From: Pogonophryne albipinna | Lineage: Eukaryota > Chordata > Actinopteri > Perciformes > Artedidraconidae | Assembly (NCBI GenBank): GCA_028583405.1 | Contig: CM053246.1 | Location: 9,865,600 to 9,929,599, forward strand | Length of the DNA: 64,000 bases | Direction: 5' to 3' | Shown: piece after piece, positions 11,335 through 21,611 of the stretch | Position numbering within the stretch: the stretch's first letter is position 1 | Layout of the letters: each line of letters begins with the position of its first letter | Program-made: the position numbers and the translations under genes | The notes under the pieces: model-generated | What the model saw: only the letters and a program-made list of their open reading frames with translations | Databases searched by the model: none | Told to the model about the DNA's origin: nothing

Positions 11335-13061
11335 GATGGGTCATACTGAATAGTTTGTGCACACATTTTTAACATGTGATCTTTCTTTCATGTAGGACAC
11401 TTGAGGGAAGTTGCAACGCCTCGGCCAATGTGATGTCTTCTCCACGTGAAAGAGATTGAAGGCATCATTTATAACTTGAGACAATTTTCCAAAAGTTATG
11501 ACTTTTATTGGCTTAGGTAGTAATGGATTACATCTAACACGAATCAAGATCGTATAGAAAAAAAGGAATGTAATCCTTAGTTACATAGGAAAAGATGTAA
11601 TCGGATTAGTTTGACTTTTTTTAATAATAGGGAAACTCAGGATTACAATCTTATTCAAAACCTAAAAAGAGCTGTTTGTTGTAAAATGATCAAATGGTAT
11701 CTCTTCTCTGGAAGCGGTACTGTTCTGTAGGCTAATACTTTAATTGTGAATCTATACACCTACTGCCTGAATCTGCTTTATGGTATTATATTATACATTT
11801 ATAATAAAAATCATATTAATATTTCTTCTCTCCTGTGTTTATTTGCATTGCATTTGATATTGAGGTAATCCAAAAGAAAAATAAAGTTATCAGGTTACAT
11901 TACTTTTATATCTTGATACTCACATTAAGTTACTGGCTGTGTTTTTGGCAAGTAGCCCTCCCAACCCTGTACATAAGTTATATCATTTTAATTACTGATA
12001 CAGTTGTTGCACATCTTTAATTTATTTTCTAGTGTACTTAAGTCATAAAATGATTTGAAACCTTTACTTTTCATAAAATGCAAGATGTAACTTTCAATGT
12101 GGCTTGTGTATTTATCACATTTCCAATTTGAAATAGATCTGATTAAATAAAGAGTAAAAGCACAATCTTAAATGTTGACATTTATCATTTTCCTATGCTT
12201 ATTGTTAATGTAGTGGTGTTATAAACAAAATGTTGTCGTAAAGGAAATTAAGATGTTTTTTATTTGTTGACAAAAGATTTCAAGTTGATGCTCACAACAT
12301 GTGGGGACATTTATGGAGAAAAATGTTTCTATTGTAAAACAAATATTTATCTGCATACTGAACAATTTAGAAACTCTCTAAAAGGTATTATCTTCTGTGA
12401 CGTTACGACCCTGTAGGGATTGTGGGTATTGCACTTCATAATTACATTCTATGGTATGCTTATGACATATTTGATGCCAAAATACATGGGATTAGGGGAG
12501 ACCTTGTTGTTGTTTGCATTGTCACTGATAAATGACAGCGTAGTATTCATTGTCAAGATTTTGTGTTTTTAAACGTGGGACTCTTTTCAGACTGCTACGG
12601 CTTGGGAAAAGATTTGAGCCTTAATGTGTAATGTTTTCTGTATTGTATGGTAAGCTTATCCTTTCATTTGATAGTCCCATTTGGATGTGATAGCTAACAT
12701 TTTCAGTAAGCAGTAGACAAAAGAAGTGAAAATATGAATGTAATTTATTTTCAATATTTACATAAATACAGAATTATTTTAACAAATAAAATAACAAAAA
12801 ACATCATAACAAATACAAAATAAAAGGTTTGACAGACAGCCATGCCCAGCATGGGCCTGGAGAACTACAGAGTCCATTGGGGGAAGAGCGGGGGGGGGGT
12901 GGGATGTGGGGAAGAGGAAGAGCAGCCATGTTAACAGTGTTATGGCTACAGATGTAATATCTAACTCAACATTAGCCATGACAGTCTGGGCTTAGCAAGG
13001 GCCTTAGAATACATACTCTAAAGGCCAAATCCAAAAACAGTGATACTGACATTTTAGCAGT

Positions 13062-13618
13062 TCACAGTCTTTGGAGGTGGTCTTTCAGGCAATTGGCTAG
13101 TGACTTTAAAAAAATATCATTTCCCCTAGGAGTGAAATGAACTCTATCTCGCAAAAAAAGCCCAGGACTGTCATGTCTAATGTTGGAGTGGTCAACAATG
13201 ACACCATTTAGGCTATGAACAAAAGTAGCCATAACACTGTTAACAAACTTCCGGGCCTTGTCAATTTTGACAGGATTTGCACCAGCCCTCCACCGGCGCC
13301 TCTGGTTGATCTGGGAGAGCATGATCTTCATGCCAGGGTGCCGATGGTGAAGCTGGTGCAGGTCCTCCTTCATCTGGTTCAGCAACTGAACACTGGGCAC
13401 ATCCCCCAAGTCATTGCCGCCACAGTGGATGAGGAGGACATCCGGGGCTGCTCTTCCTCGCAGGGAGTAGGAAAAGAAAGGGAGGACACCTCTCCAGCGC
13501 AGTCCATCCCAACCGAACCAGCACACCCTCAGGTCGAGGCCAAGGTTGCTGCCGATGGTCTCTGTAGCTCTCTGGGCTCCACACCGGACATAGCTGTCTC
13601 CGATTATCCATACAGTCA
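13062..13618 (-). CDS. SGNH/GDSL-type hydrolase, main exon (copy B)
   Basis: The frame reads through the family blocks in order. GDS (the Ser nucleophile, block I) is in VWIIGDSYV. The block III Asn is in IHCGGND. The C-terminal DRVHFTPRG supplies the D-x-x-H pair of block V. In a two-exon model these are Ser20, Asn80, Asp169 and His172 of 196 residues, so all catalytic positions of an SGNH-type esterase are present. The exon begins at a good acceptor (TTTTCCTCCCATAG) at 13619-13620, so the apparent GTG start is not real. The 5' exon at 17608-17658 supplies the ATG and joins in frame. The substrate is unknown. Esterase-like proteins of this fold occur in some other mobile elements, such as CR1-type LINEs. 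No lesion is seen in this exon. Confidence 0.75.
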
Positions 13619-14215
13619 CTATGGGAGGAAAATAAATGAGAGTAACAAATGCTTCAGATAATGAGGAATATCAAATTAAGTATAAAGGGTTGCTCATTTT
13701 GTTCTTTTGACAATAACATACAAAATAACTATGAAATCACACCTGTATGGTTAAAAGTAACAAGAGAGCAAAACCTCAAAAAACTTGTATATATATTGTA
13801 TATATCTTGTATATATACATATATATATATTAGGGTGCATCAAAATGCAATGCAAAAGATTTAATCTCAAAATATCAAACTGTTAGGTGTTGCATTTTGT
13901 TCCAATGTCTATACAAATGATTTGTGCAAAGTTTGAGGAAATTTCATTCAGATTTAGAGGCGCAACGCAGCATGTCAAATTTTGCCATTTTGCCAAAAAG
14001 TGCCATTTTCGGTGCTTTTAGAACTCCCATTTATGGATAACATAACATGGCAATTTCTCAAAAATACAACAAATAGTTATCGAGAAGATGTTTTTGAAAG
14101 GACCTAAATGTGTTTATTTAAGAAGAAACGTTGACATTTGTATTGAACATCACTGCAAAATGGTTGAAAATGTAGTCCTAGTCAATTCAATTCAATTCAA
14201 TTCAATGTCATTAGT

Positions 14216-16649
14216 TTAGTCCTTCACTGTGTTCAGCTTGCGCTTGCAGCGGCGAAGATTGGGCTGTTCACAGCAGTCATGCTCAACTGCTTGAAGCACA
14301 TTCTGCAGATGTTGCTCACTCTTGGCTGCTGCCACAAAGTCTGATGTGAGTTTGACTCCACGCTCGGCACAGTCATTCACGACGTTGATTGCACGCACAT
14401 TCACCACACCTGCCTGGAATGATGCACTGGTAGCCCAATCCTCTACAGTGAGTGAGAGAAATGCTGGATCGATGTGCAGCTGGTGCATTCCAAACCAGCA
14501 GTCTGGGTTGGCGAGGTCGGCCAACCTGGTGGTCGGCGAGAGGACTGGAAACTTTGGCTTGCCGAAACCAGTGCCAAAGCGCTGCTGTGGGGCTCGCATG
14601 GGAAGATCATCTGGCTTGTGCTCCAAGATGGCATCCGCAAGTGCACGCCGCTCATCAGCTGGCACCTTGTTGCTGAAGAGTGCCAGGGGCAGCATCTCAC
14701 CGGTCAGGTACCAGAGGTGCCTCTCCAGTGCTTTCATGGCCGAGGTTGCAATGCCCTCGTCAACAGACTTGTAAGTGTACAGGTTGTGGTAGAGTTTGAG
14801 GTCATTCCATGCGGCATCTACGGCTGTGTCACAGGTCAGCCACCATGTTGCGTAGATGTGCGTAATGAAGTTGGCAAACGCCCGAATCTTCGGCACCTGC
14901 TGCCGTGTGGTGATGGTGCCCTGGGGAAGCAAGGCGATATGCTGCTCCATCAAAGCCAGCTTGAGAGTGTAGAGGAGCTTGGCCATCCAGCGTGCCTTGT
15001 GCAGAGCTCCCGGCCGTTGGAAGTTAACTGGAGTCTGTGCTGCATCATCTGCACCCAGATAGACAAGGCACAGCTGCACAAACTCATGGTAGTCGCCTCG
15101 CTTGTAGTCTATCACTGCTGCAGCAGACACAGTGAGTTCAGCACGTAACTTGCCCAGGAACGGTTGTTCGGCGTTGGCAGTAATGTAGCGGGACAATGGG
15201 CCACTGTATTTGTGCGGCAACAAGTTCCAGTTGTCCTGCAGACGCTTAAACAAGGTAACCTCTGGTGAGCGTGATGCCTCCACCTTGAGGTTAGTGAAGA
15301 TGTGGCTGAGGAGCACCTCACCAATGTGATGCCGGCACCCGGACCAAAGCAGTGGTCTATCAAGTGAGACCTGGATGGCAATGCAGGCTGCTGTGAGATG
15401 ACCTGTGTTTGATGCAGTGGTGTCAAATGCCATGTTGACAACCTGGTCGGCACAGCACCAGTCCTGCAGTAGCTTGCATGTCAGGCGGGCGATGATCTCG
15501 CCGCACGCCTCGTCTTTCCCCTTTGTATATGCTGGCACACCAAGCAGTTTGAGCTGCTCCGCATCTCCAACCACCACTGTCAAACGCTCCTCCAACTGGC
15601 GCACATTGCTGAGCGTCGGTGTCAACTTGCTGTCCCAGTGCAGGGTGCACATGGGAGATGGTGTCCACTGCTTCTGGTGTTCTTTATTGACAACCTCCAG
15701 CACTTGGCGGCGTGATCGATCTGCTGTCGCGTAGGATGCTGAAATATTTGCACAATTGCCGCCCGACTCTGTGATCAAGCCGCGCGTGAAGGCAGCCTGC
15801 TGCATCGGTGTGATCTTCAACCGTGTAGCCAGTGACACGAGACTTGGCCGGCTGAGGATGTCGGGTGGAATGAAGGCTGTGGTGCCAGTCTTCTTATGCT
15901 TGCAAGGGGGTGTGTTCTCAGCCGGTAGAGTGGCTATTTCATCTGTAACGCTATCCTCATCACTTTCGCTCTCCAACATCGCCATTCTGGACTTCACTTT
16001 CATTTCCTGCTGCTCACTGGTAAAGTGTGACTGCCGGGCAGCTGCCCCAGCTTCACGCTTCTGTCGCCGCTTTACCTTGGATTGCAACTTGGCGTCGAAT
16101 GCGCCAAATGTGGCCACTCTGTCTCCCTTCATGCTAGCCAGGAAAGCAATGTCCTCTGGATTGCGGATCTTCTCCTCTGCGTTTGGAGACCACAGTGGGA
16201 ATGTTGAATCTAGCCTGCGCTCCATTGCATCCACCTGTCGAGCTGTAGCCTTACTGGAGCGCCTGGCCTGTGGAATGCGCCGCAGCTTGTTGTTGACGTC
16301 AACTAGCTCCACCATCTTGTTGCACGCACCCCGATCGCTCACCATTGGGATATTGGCCTTGGCGTAAAATGGCCGCACCTGCTCCAGGACTACTTTGGCT
16401 GCCATGAAGCGTGACAAGGCTCCATTCATACCGGGTCGCTTGACATGTAGTTGCACATCACAGTTGTACAGCATGCACCGCAAGATCTGACGACCACTTG
16501 GCAGTTTGGCCCCAGTAATCATGCCATCCGCATTGGTGATGCTGGCACCCAGACCGAAGACCAGGCTACGGCTCCTCTGGCGTGAGCCTACGGGCGAGGG
16601 CAGCATCTTATGAGAGCCGGATACTGGGGCAGGTAGTGGTCTAGATTGC
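14216..16649 (-). CDS. DDE-type transposase, hAT-like orphan lineage (main exon)
   Basis: One uninterrupted frame of 796 codons from ATG 16606, open further upstream to an acceptor (TATTTTCAG) at 16650, so at least one 5' exon is expected. Motifs in order are LHWDSKL (Asp325), a second acidic site in MAFDTTASNTG (Asp394, Asn400), and GCRHHIGE (Cys424 to Glu430). The spacing D...N...C-x-H-H is like the catalytic centre and CxxH motif of hAT transposases, but the FDTT.SNTG/CRHH form is a distinct lineage that I know only from uncharacterised animal proteins. Residues 160-240 are basic and then acidic, and could be a linker. A possible start exon lies at 17087-17143. The frame shows no lesion, so this could be a recently active element. 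Confidence 0.65.
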
Positions 16650-17086
16650 CTGAAAATATAAAGTGGTTTAACACAAAATAATGTATTAGTCTTTTGTTTT
16701 CTACAGTCAAATGATGAATAAGGATAGTGTTACAAATATACCTTAGTAAATAAAATTAAAAAAAATACCTTAGCATGCATTATCCACTTGAACCTTAGCA
16801 TCCATTCAGAGGGGAAACTTGCCAAAAATAGCAGATCTGCAAGCGAGCATGTAGTGACATGCTCACTTATAATAAGACATAAAACATGCACACAGGCGAA
16901 CCTTAGACAAATAACTAATGTTAGCAGGATGACTAGCAAACAGTAGCTAGCTGCATGTAATTAACACAAAATTACATAAAACTGATAGACATTTTTATTT
17001 TACTCATTAAATATACCAAAGTACAACTCATATGGCAATGATCCTTAATAAAAGTACACCAACACAAAGAATAAAGAGTAGATTAC

Positions 17087-17143
17087 CTCAAATGTCTTCA
17101 GATCAAGGGTGGAGTCTTTTTGCCTCACAGAATTGTGCTTCAT
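17087..17143 (-). CDS. Possible first exon of the nested transposase gene
   Basis: On the minus strand an ATG opens 19 codons ending TTT GAG before the donor GTAATC. It is inside the nested transposon and upstream of the 796-codon exon. Its phase (0) does not match the main exon's phase 2 directly, so an intermediate exon or another start is needed. Confidence 0.25.
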
Positions 17144-17607
17144 TAGCATTAGCATTGTCCTCGATTGTCTCAGGTTAGCATGGCTACCAAATAAACATTA
17201 TGTTGAATGTTGAAATGGAAGTTGTAGCTAGAGTGCATTATGCACAATGTGTTGGTAATGACAGTAATATTAAAGTAGATAAAAAATAAACAAAAGGTAA
17301 ACACATGCATATATATGCTGGTTACCCCCTTTTGCCATAAAAGATGATGGCCGTTGCACCTCTAAATCACCTCATATTGTAAAAATATTTTGCATACGTT
17401 ATTACAACATGAATTGGAACATTTTTATCCCCTTAACAGATCAGCAGGTTAAAAATGATTTTTTTGATGCACCCTAATATATATACTGTGTGCTGTTTAT
17501 CTACAATTGTGCACACATGTATATATATATACATATATGTATAGTATGTTTGTGTGTAATGTCAACCATCTGAAGTCATGTAAAGTAAGCCAGGACCATC
17601 AACTTAC

Positions 17608-17658
17608 AGGTTGTGCAGTTTGGCGTGGAGGAGGTTGCCATCTTCTTTTTTCTTAATG
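17608..17658 (-). CDS. SGNH hydrolase, first coding exon (copy B)
   Basis: On the minus strand the exon follows an acceptor (TATTTATTTCAG), has ATG at 17641-17639 and encodes MATSSTPNCTT plus one base. It ends at a consensus donor CCT|GTAAGT. Phase 1 here matches phase 2 at the start of the main exon, so the junction codon is TTG and the frame continues into TVWIIGDS. The intron between them (13619-17607) contains the nested transposon 13831-17476. Confidence 0.65.
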
Positions 17659-17899
17659 CTGAAATAAATAAAAATGGTTTAATCAATATAAAAGCACCTT
17701 TCTTTTTCTACAGTCATATTTCATTAATTAAATGTAATTCACGCAACACTGGCCATATCTCTGCTAGTTTACAAAGTTTAGTTACAAATGACATTTATAT
17801 TTGAAAAACGGTGAAGCACTTAAAAAACAATTGTATAGTGTAGGTTCAAGAACATTTAAATCAAAAGGACAAGTTTTGTAAAGTTACAGGGTATCTTAC

Positions 17900-18000
17900 C
17901 TTCAGAATATGCCGGGAACGAGGAGCAGTGACCGCAAGCTGGGTTGTTAGCATAGGTTGTTAGCTTAATACTGAGAGCATGTTAGCTTAGCTTCTTAGCC
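17900..18000 (-). other. Likely noncoding leader exon of the SGNH gene
   Basis: A donor AAG|GTAAGATAC on the minus strand (17891-17902) lies just inside the right end of copy B. A similar donor AAG|GTAAGC is kept at the matching place in copy A (6721-6729). The right end of the element (18000-18232) would then hold the promoter. The exon's 5' limit is not defined by sequence. Confidence 0.4.
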
Positions 18001-18287
18001 TGAGCTAGGTCTGGAACGTCACGCTCGTTGACAGCAGGTCCCGCCCTGTCCCGCCTCAGCACCGCCTCTTTGCCCTTATTTGGAGCAGGCGGGAGAAGGC
18101 GGGAGTTAGACTCTGACGTCACTGTCGAGCCGTTAGTAGCCGACTCCGCCTAGTAAGTGCTTCACGGCAACTCTGCAGAATCCTATGGGTGACGTCACGG
18201 ACCCTACGTCCATTTATATATACAGTCTATGGTTGTGAGCAGAAAACGAGCAAGCGCCTGAATAGTGATTAATTAATTTCAAATAAA

Positions 18288-18998
18288 ACATCATCATTTC
18301 ATTTCATTTCAGTCTTTATTTCGAACAGATTAAAAAATAACAAATAAAAAATAACAAATGTGAAAAACAGAATACCGTATTGTTATAATACAGTATTTAT
18401 CCACATTCATGGTAATATTTGTATATTAAAAAAAAAGAAAAAAAAAAGTCTTCATATTAATAATAATAATAATAAATCATATGTGTCCGAAAGGGAGTAG
18501 GAGGAAGCAAATGCTTATTAATTCCCACCTCTTACTTGATCAATGATTGTCCTTTAAATCATTATGCAAGTTATTCCTAATTAGATTTACATTTATACAT
18601 ACATATACAATAATTTCTCATCTTCAATCACCTTTCTTCATTCTCATATTTTTCCAAAAAAGTGTTTCTGTACATCCTTTTAAACTGAATTATGCTTGTG
18701 CTTTGTTTTAACTCCTGCTCCAAACCATTCCATAAAATCACCCCACAGATTGTTATACTCATACTTCTCAGAGTTGTTCTGACCTTGAGTTGTTTAAAAT
18801 GTAGATTTCCTCTCAAATTATACCCACCATCTCTGTCTATGAACAATGTTTTTAATTTCCTAGGAAGTAGATTATGTCTGGCTCTGTACATGATTTGTGC
18901 CGTTTTAAATGTAACCAGATCAATGAACTTCAATATGTGTGACTTCAAAATCATAGTTTGACTGTTAAAATAATAGTTATTTTTCAAAGATGTTTTGC
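18288..18998 (-). pseudogene. Rex1/CR1-like LINE tail (5'-truncated)
   Basis: The minus-strand frame 18628-18998 reads the C-terminal end of a LINE polymerase (FKTAQIMYRARHNLLP, then GVILWNGLEQELKQ), followed by a 3' UTR ending TCTGTTCGAAATAAAGACTG and short (GAAAT) repeats. A simple-repeat tail without poly(A) is typical of Rex1 and CR1 elements in fish. The copy is cut at about 19000 where L2 sequence begins on the other strand. Confidence 0.6.
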
Positions 18999-19830
18999 CT
19001 TGCATGGCCTCAGATCTACTTCATATAGTAAACAAATCTCTTCACTCAGGTATTTTTCCACAGGCCCTGAAAACTGCAGTCATTAAACCGCTCTTAAAAA
19101 AGAATAATCTAGATGCTTCAGTAATGAACAATTACAGGCCCATATCAAACCTCCCATTTCTAGGTAAAATCATTGAAAAAGTTGTTTTTCAACAGTTGAG
19201 TAATTTCTTGCATTTAAATAACTGTTTTGATGTGTTCCAGTCAGGCTTTCGTCCAAACCACAGCACTGAGACTGCTCTTGTAAAGGTCTTTAATGACATC
19301 CACTTAAACACAGACAGTGGCAGAACTTCAGTGTTAGTATTATTAGATCTCAGTGCTGCGTTTGACACTGTTGATCACAGCATATTACTAGACCGACTGG
19401 AAAACTGGGTGGGACTTTCGGAAACAGTTCTAAATTGGTTTGAATCCTACTTAAAGGACAGAAACAACTTTGTTTCTATAGGTAAATACTAGGGCTGTCA
19501 GTCGATTAAAATATTTAATCGCGATTAATCGCATGATTGTCCATAGTTAATCGCGATTAATCGCAAATTAATCGCACATTTTTGATCTGTTCTAAATGTA
19601 CCTGAGAGGAATATTTATCAAGTTTTAATACTCTTATCAACATATGAGTGGACAAATATGCTTTATGCAAATGTTTATTATCATTTGAACAATGACAAAT
19701 ATTCTCATGAATATTAAACACAACAACCTCTGAACATTACAAATATTCGCCTCAATTCAACCTGGAACCTTTCATACAATAATACAATACAGTGTGTGTG
19801 TGTGTGTGTTTGTGTGTGTGTGCATGTGTG

Positions 19831-19883
<53 letters not shown>

Positions 19884-21398
19884 TGGATCGTTGGAGCTAT
19901 GTGCAACTCAAGGCATATGCTGGAACGGGAGCTGCCTGGACGCTGCAATCATGTTGCGCGCACTATCCGTGCTGAGTGTGCTGACTGTTCGTACAATGTC
20001 CCACTGTCTGGCTACCTGCATAAAGTCAAGTGCTCGGCACAGTTGTGGCGAAATGTCGCTCCTCTGTTTTCATTTAAACAGCTCCTTATATCCGTTAGCG
20101 CAGCTAGCTAGCACCAGATGCTAACAACAACAATGCACGTAAGGTCTCTCTCTCGCTCGCTCGGGCCACACCTACACACATCCTCCCGGTCCTCCCAGTA
20201 GCCAGTCGGTGCCTGCCGGTGAGTGTGGAAGTGTGGTCTGCCACAAGCGGACGGCAGGAGCGGGGCTGTCATTATCAGCTTGTAGATGGTATTTTAAACT
20301 CGATGCGCTCTGAAACTACGGGGCGGCCGAGGGAGAAAAAAATATACATGCGTTAATCCCGTTAAAATAATTAGTGGCGTTATTTTTTTTTTGCGTTAAC
20401 GCGTTATTAACGCGTTAACTTGACAGCCCTAGTAAATACACATCTGAGTTTACAAATATGACATGTGGGGTTCCTCAAGGCTCCATCTTGGGGCCTCTTC
20501 TCTTTAACATCTACATGCTACCACTGGCTCAGATAATGAAAAACAACAAAATAAGTTACCATAGCTATGCGGATGACACACAAATTTACGTAACAATTTC
20601 ACCAGGAGACTATATGCTCCAATTCAAACACTGAGTAAGTGCATTGAACAAATCAATGACTGGATGTGTCAGAACTTTCTCCAATTAAACAAAGATAAAA
20701 CTGAGGTAATGGTTTTTGGAGCCAAGGCAGAACGTATAAAAGTTAGCGCTGAGCTTCAGTCTGCAATGTTCAAAACAACAGATAAAGCCAGAAATCTAGG
20801 TGTAGTCATGGACTCTGACCTGAGTTTCAACAGTCACATTAAAACAGTTACTAAATCAGCCTACTATCACCTAAAGAACATATCTAGGATTAAAAGACTA
20901 ATGTCACAGCAGGATTTGGAAAAACTTGTCCATGCTTTTATCTTCAGTAGACTCGACTACTGCAATGGTGTCTTCACAGGTCTCACTAAAAAATCTATTA
21001 GAAAGCTGCAGCTGATTCAGAACGCCGCTGCTCGAGTCCTCACTAACTCTAAGAAAGTGGATCACATCACTCCTGCTCTGAAGTCTTTACACTGGCTTGC
21101 TGTGTGTCAAAGAATAGATTTCAAAATACTGCTGCTGGTTTATAAAGCACTGAATGGTTTAGGCCCAAAATACATTTCTGACCTCCTGCTAAATTATGAA
21201 CCATCCAGATCTCTCAGGTCTTCAGGGACTGGTCAGCTTTCTGTCCCCAGAGTCAGAACTAAACATGGTAAAGCAGCGTTCAGTTATTATGCTCCAAATA
21301 TCTGGAACAAACTCCCAGAAACCTGCAGGTCCGCTGCAACTCTGACTACTTTTAAATCCAGGCTGAAGACTTTTCTTTTTGTCGCTGCTTTTAATTGA
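18995..21398 (+). pseudogene. L2-type LINE reverse transcriptase (split and frameshifted)
   Basis: The first part (18995-19489) covers early RT blocks: NNYRPISNLPFLGKIIEKVV, SGFRPNHSTETAL and LLDLSAAFDTVDHSIL. After the hAT insertion the frame resumes at 20440 with GVPQGSILGPLLFNIY and the catalytic YADD (about 20567-20578). A single missing base near 20612 then breaks it. The C-terminal part (20664-21398) has RLDYCNGVF, IQNAAARVL and LHWLAVCQRIDFKILLLVYK. The element is 5'-truncated: no endonuclease is present. The copy cannot be active. Confidence 0.9.
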
Positions 21399-21611
21399 AC
21401 TATTCATATCTTAGACTGCACTGTAACTTTTATTACTGTAACTTTTATCCATGTATCTTTTCTTTTAATGTTTATTTTATTAGCTTTTCTTTTTAATGAC
21501 TGATTTTAAATGCCATTTTCTTAATGTCTTTAATTTTTTTGTAAAGCACTTTGAATTGCCTTGTGTTGAAAAGTGCTATATAAATAAACTTGCCTTGCCT
21601 TGCCTTGCCTT
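19000..21611 (+). mobile_element. L2-type LINE, 5'-truncated
   Basis: Defined by the RT and C-terminal coding sequence, a 3' UTR containing GTAAAGCACTTTGAATTGCC, and a terminal TTGCC tandem repeat at about 21588-21611 in place of poly(A), which is characteristic of L2 elements of fish. It is interrupted at 19490-20431. Confidence 0.85.
19490..20431 (-). mobile_element. hAT-derived element, copy 2
   Basis: The ends TAGGGCTGTCA are inverted, and an exact 8-bp duplication GTAAATAC flanks the element at 19482-19489 and 20432-20439. It is the same family as 3838-4781, in reverse orientation, and of nearly equal length (942 against 944). The transposase fragment lies at about 19885-20060 on the minus strand and abuts an interrupted (TG)n array (19791-19880). 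Its CxxH Cys codon is TGA. Confidence 0.92.

Larger units (their letters stand above)
13831..17476 (-). mobile_element. DNA transposon with 15-bp inverted repeats, nested in copy B
   Basis: The ends TAGGGTGCATCAAAA (13831-13845) and its complement (17462-17476) are perfect. The insertion is in an AT dinucleotide run, so the target duplication cannot be measured. The TAGGG-type tip resembles hAT ends. The element encodes one large transposase exon on the minus strand and lies wholly inside the SGNH intron of copy B. Confidence 0.8.
8763..18232 (+). mobile_element. THAP/SGNH element, copy B (9.5 kb)
   Basis: Bounded by an exact 8-bp duplication TTGTGAGC at 8755-8762 and 18233-18240. The left end starts AAGCGGCAAACTCTGGGG and the right end is TATATACAGTCTATGG, as in copy A. 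The two ends are not inverted repeats. A motif near the right end (CGGCAACTCTG, about 18165) instead resembles the left tip in direct orientation. A THAP gene enters from the left (exons 9237-9301, 10072-10204 and 10943-11023). An SGNH hydrolase gene enters from the right (17900, 17608-17658 and 13062-13618). A separate transposon (13831-17476) is nested in the SGNH intron. No P-type or hAT transposase belonging to the element itself is visible. Confidence 0.85.

Noticed and set aside
13617..13619. GTG as start codon of the SGNH protein
   Set aside because: The GTG spans a good splice acceptor, and an upstream ATG exon at 17608-17641 fits in phase.
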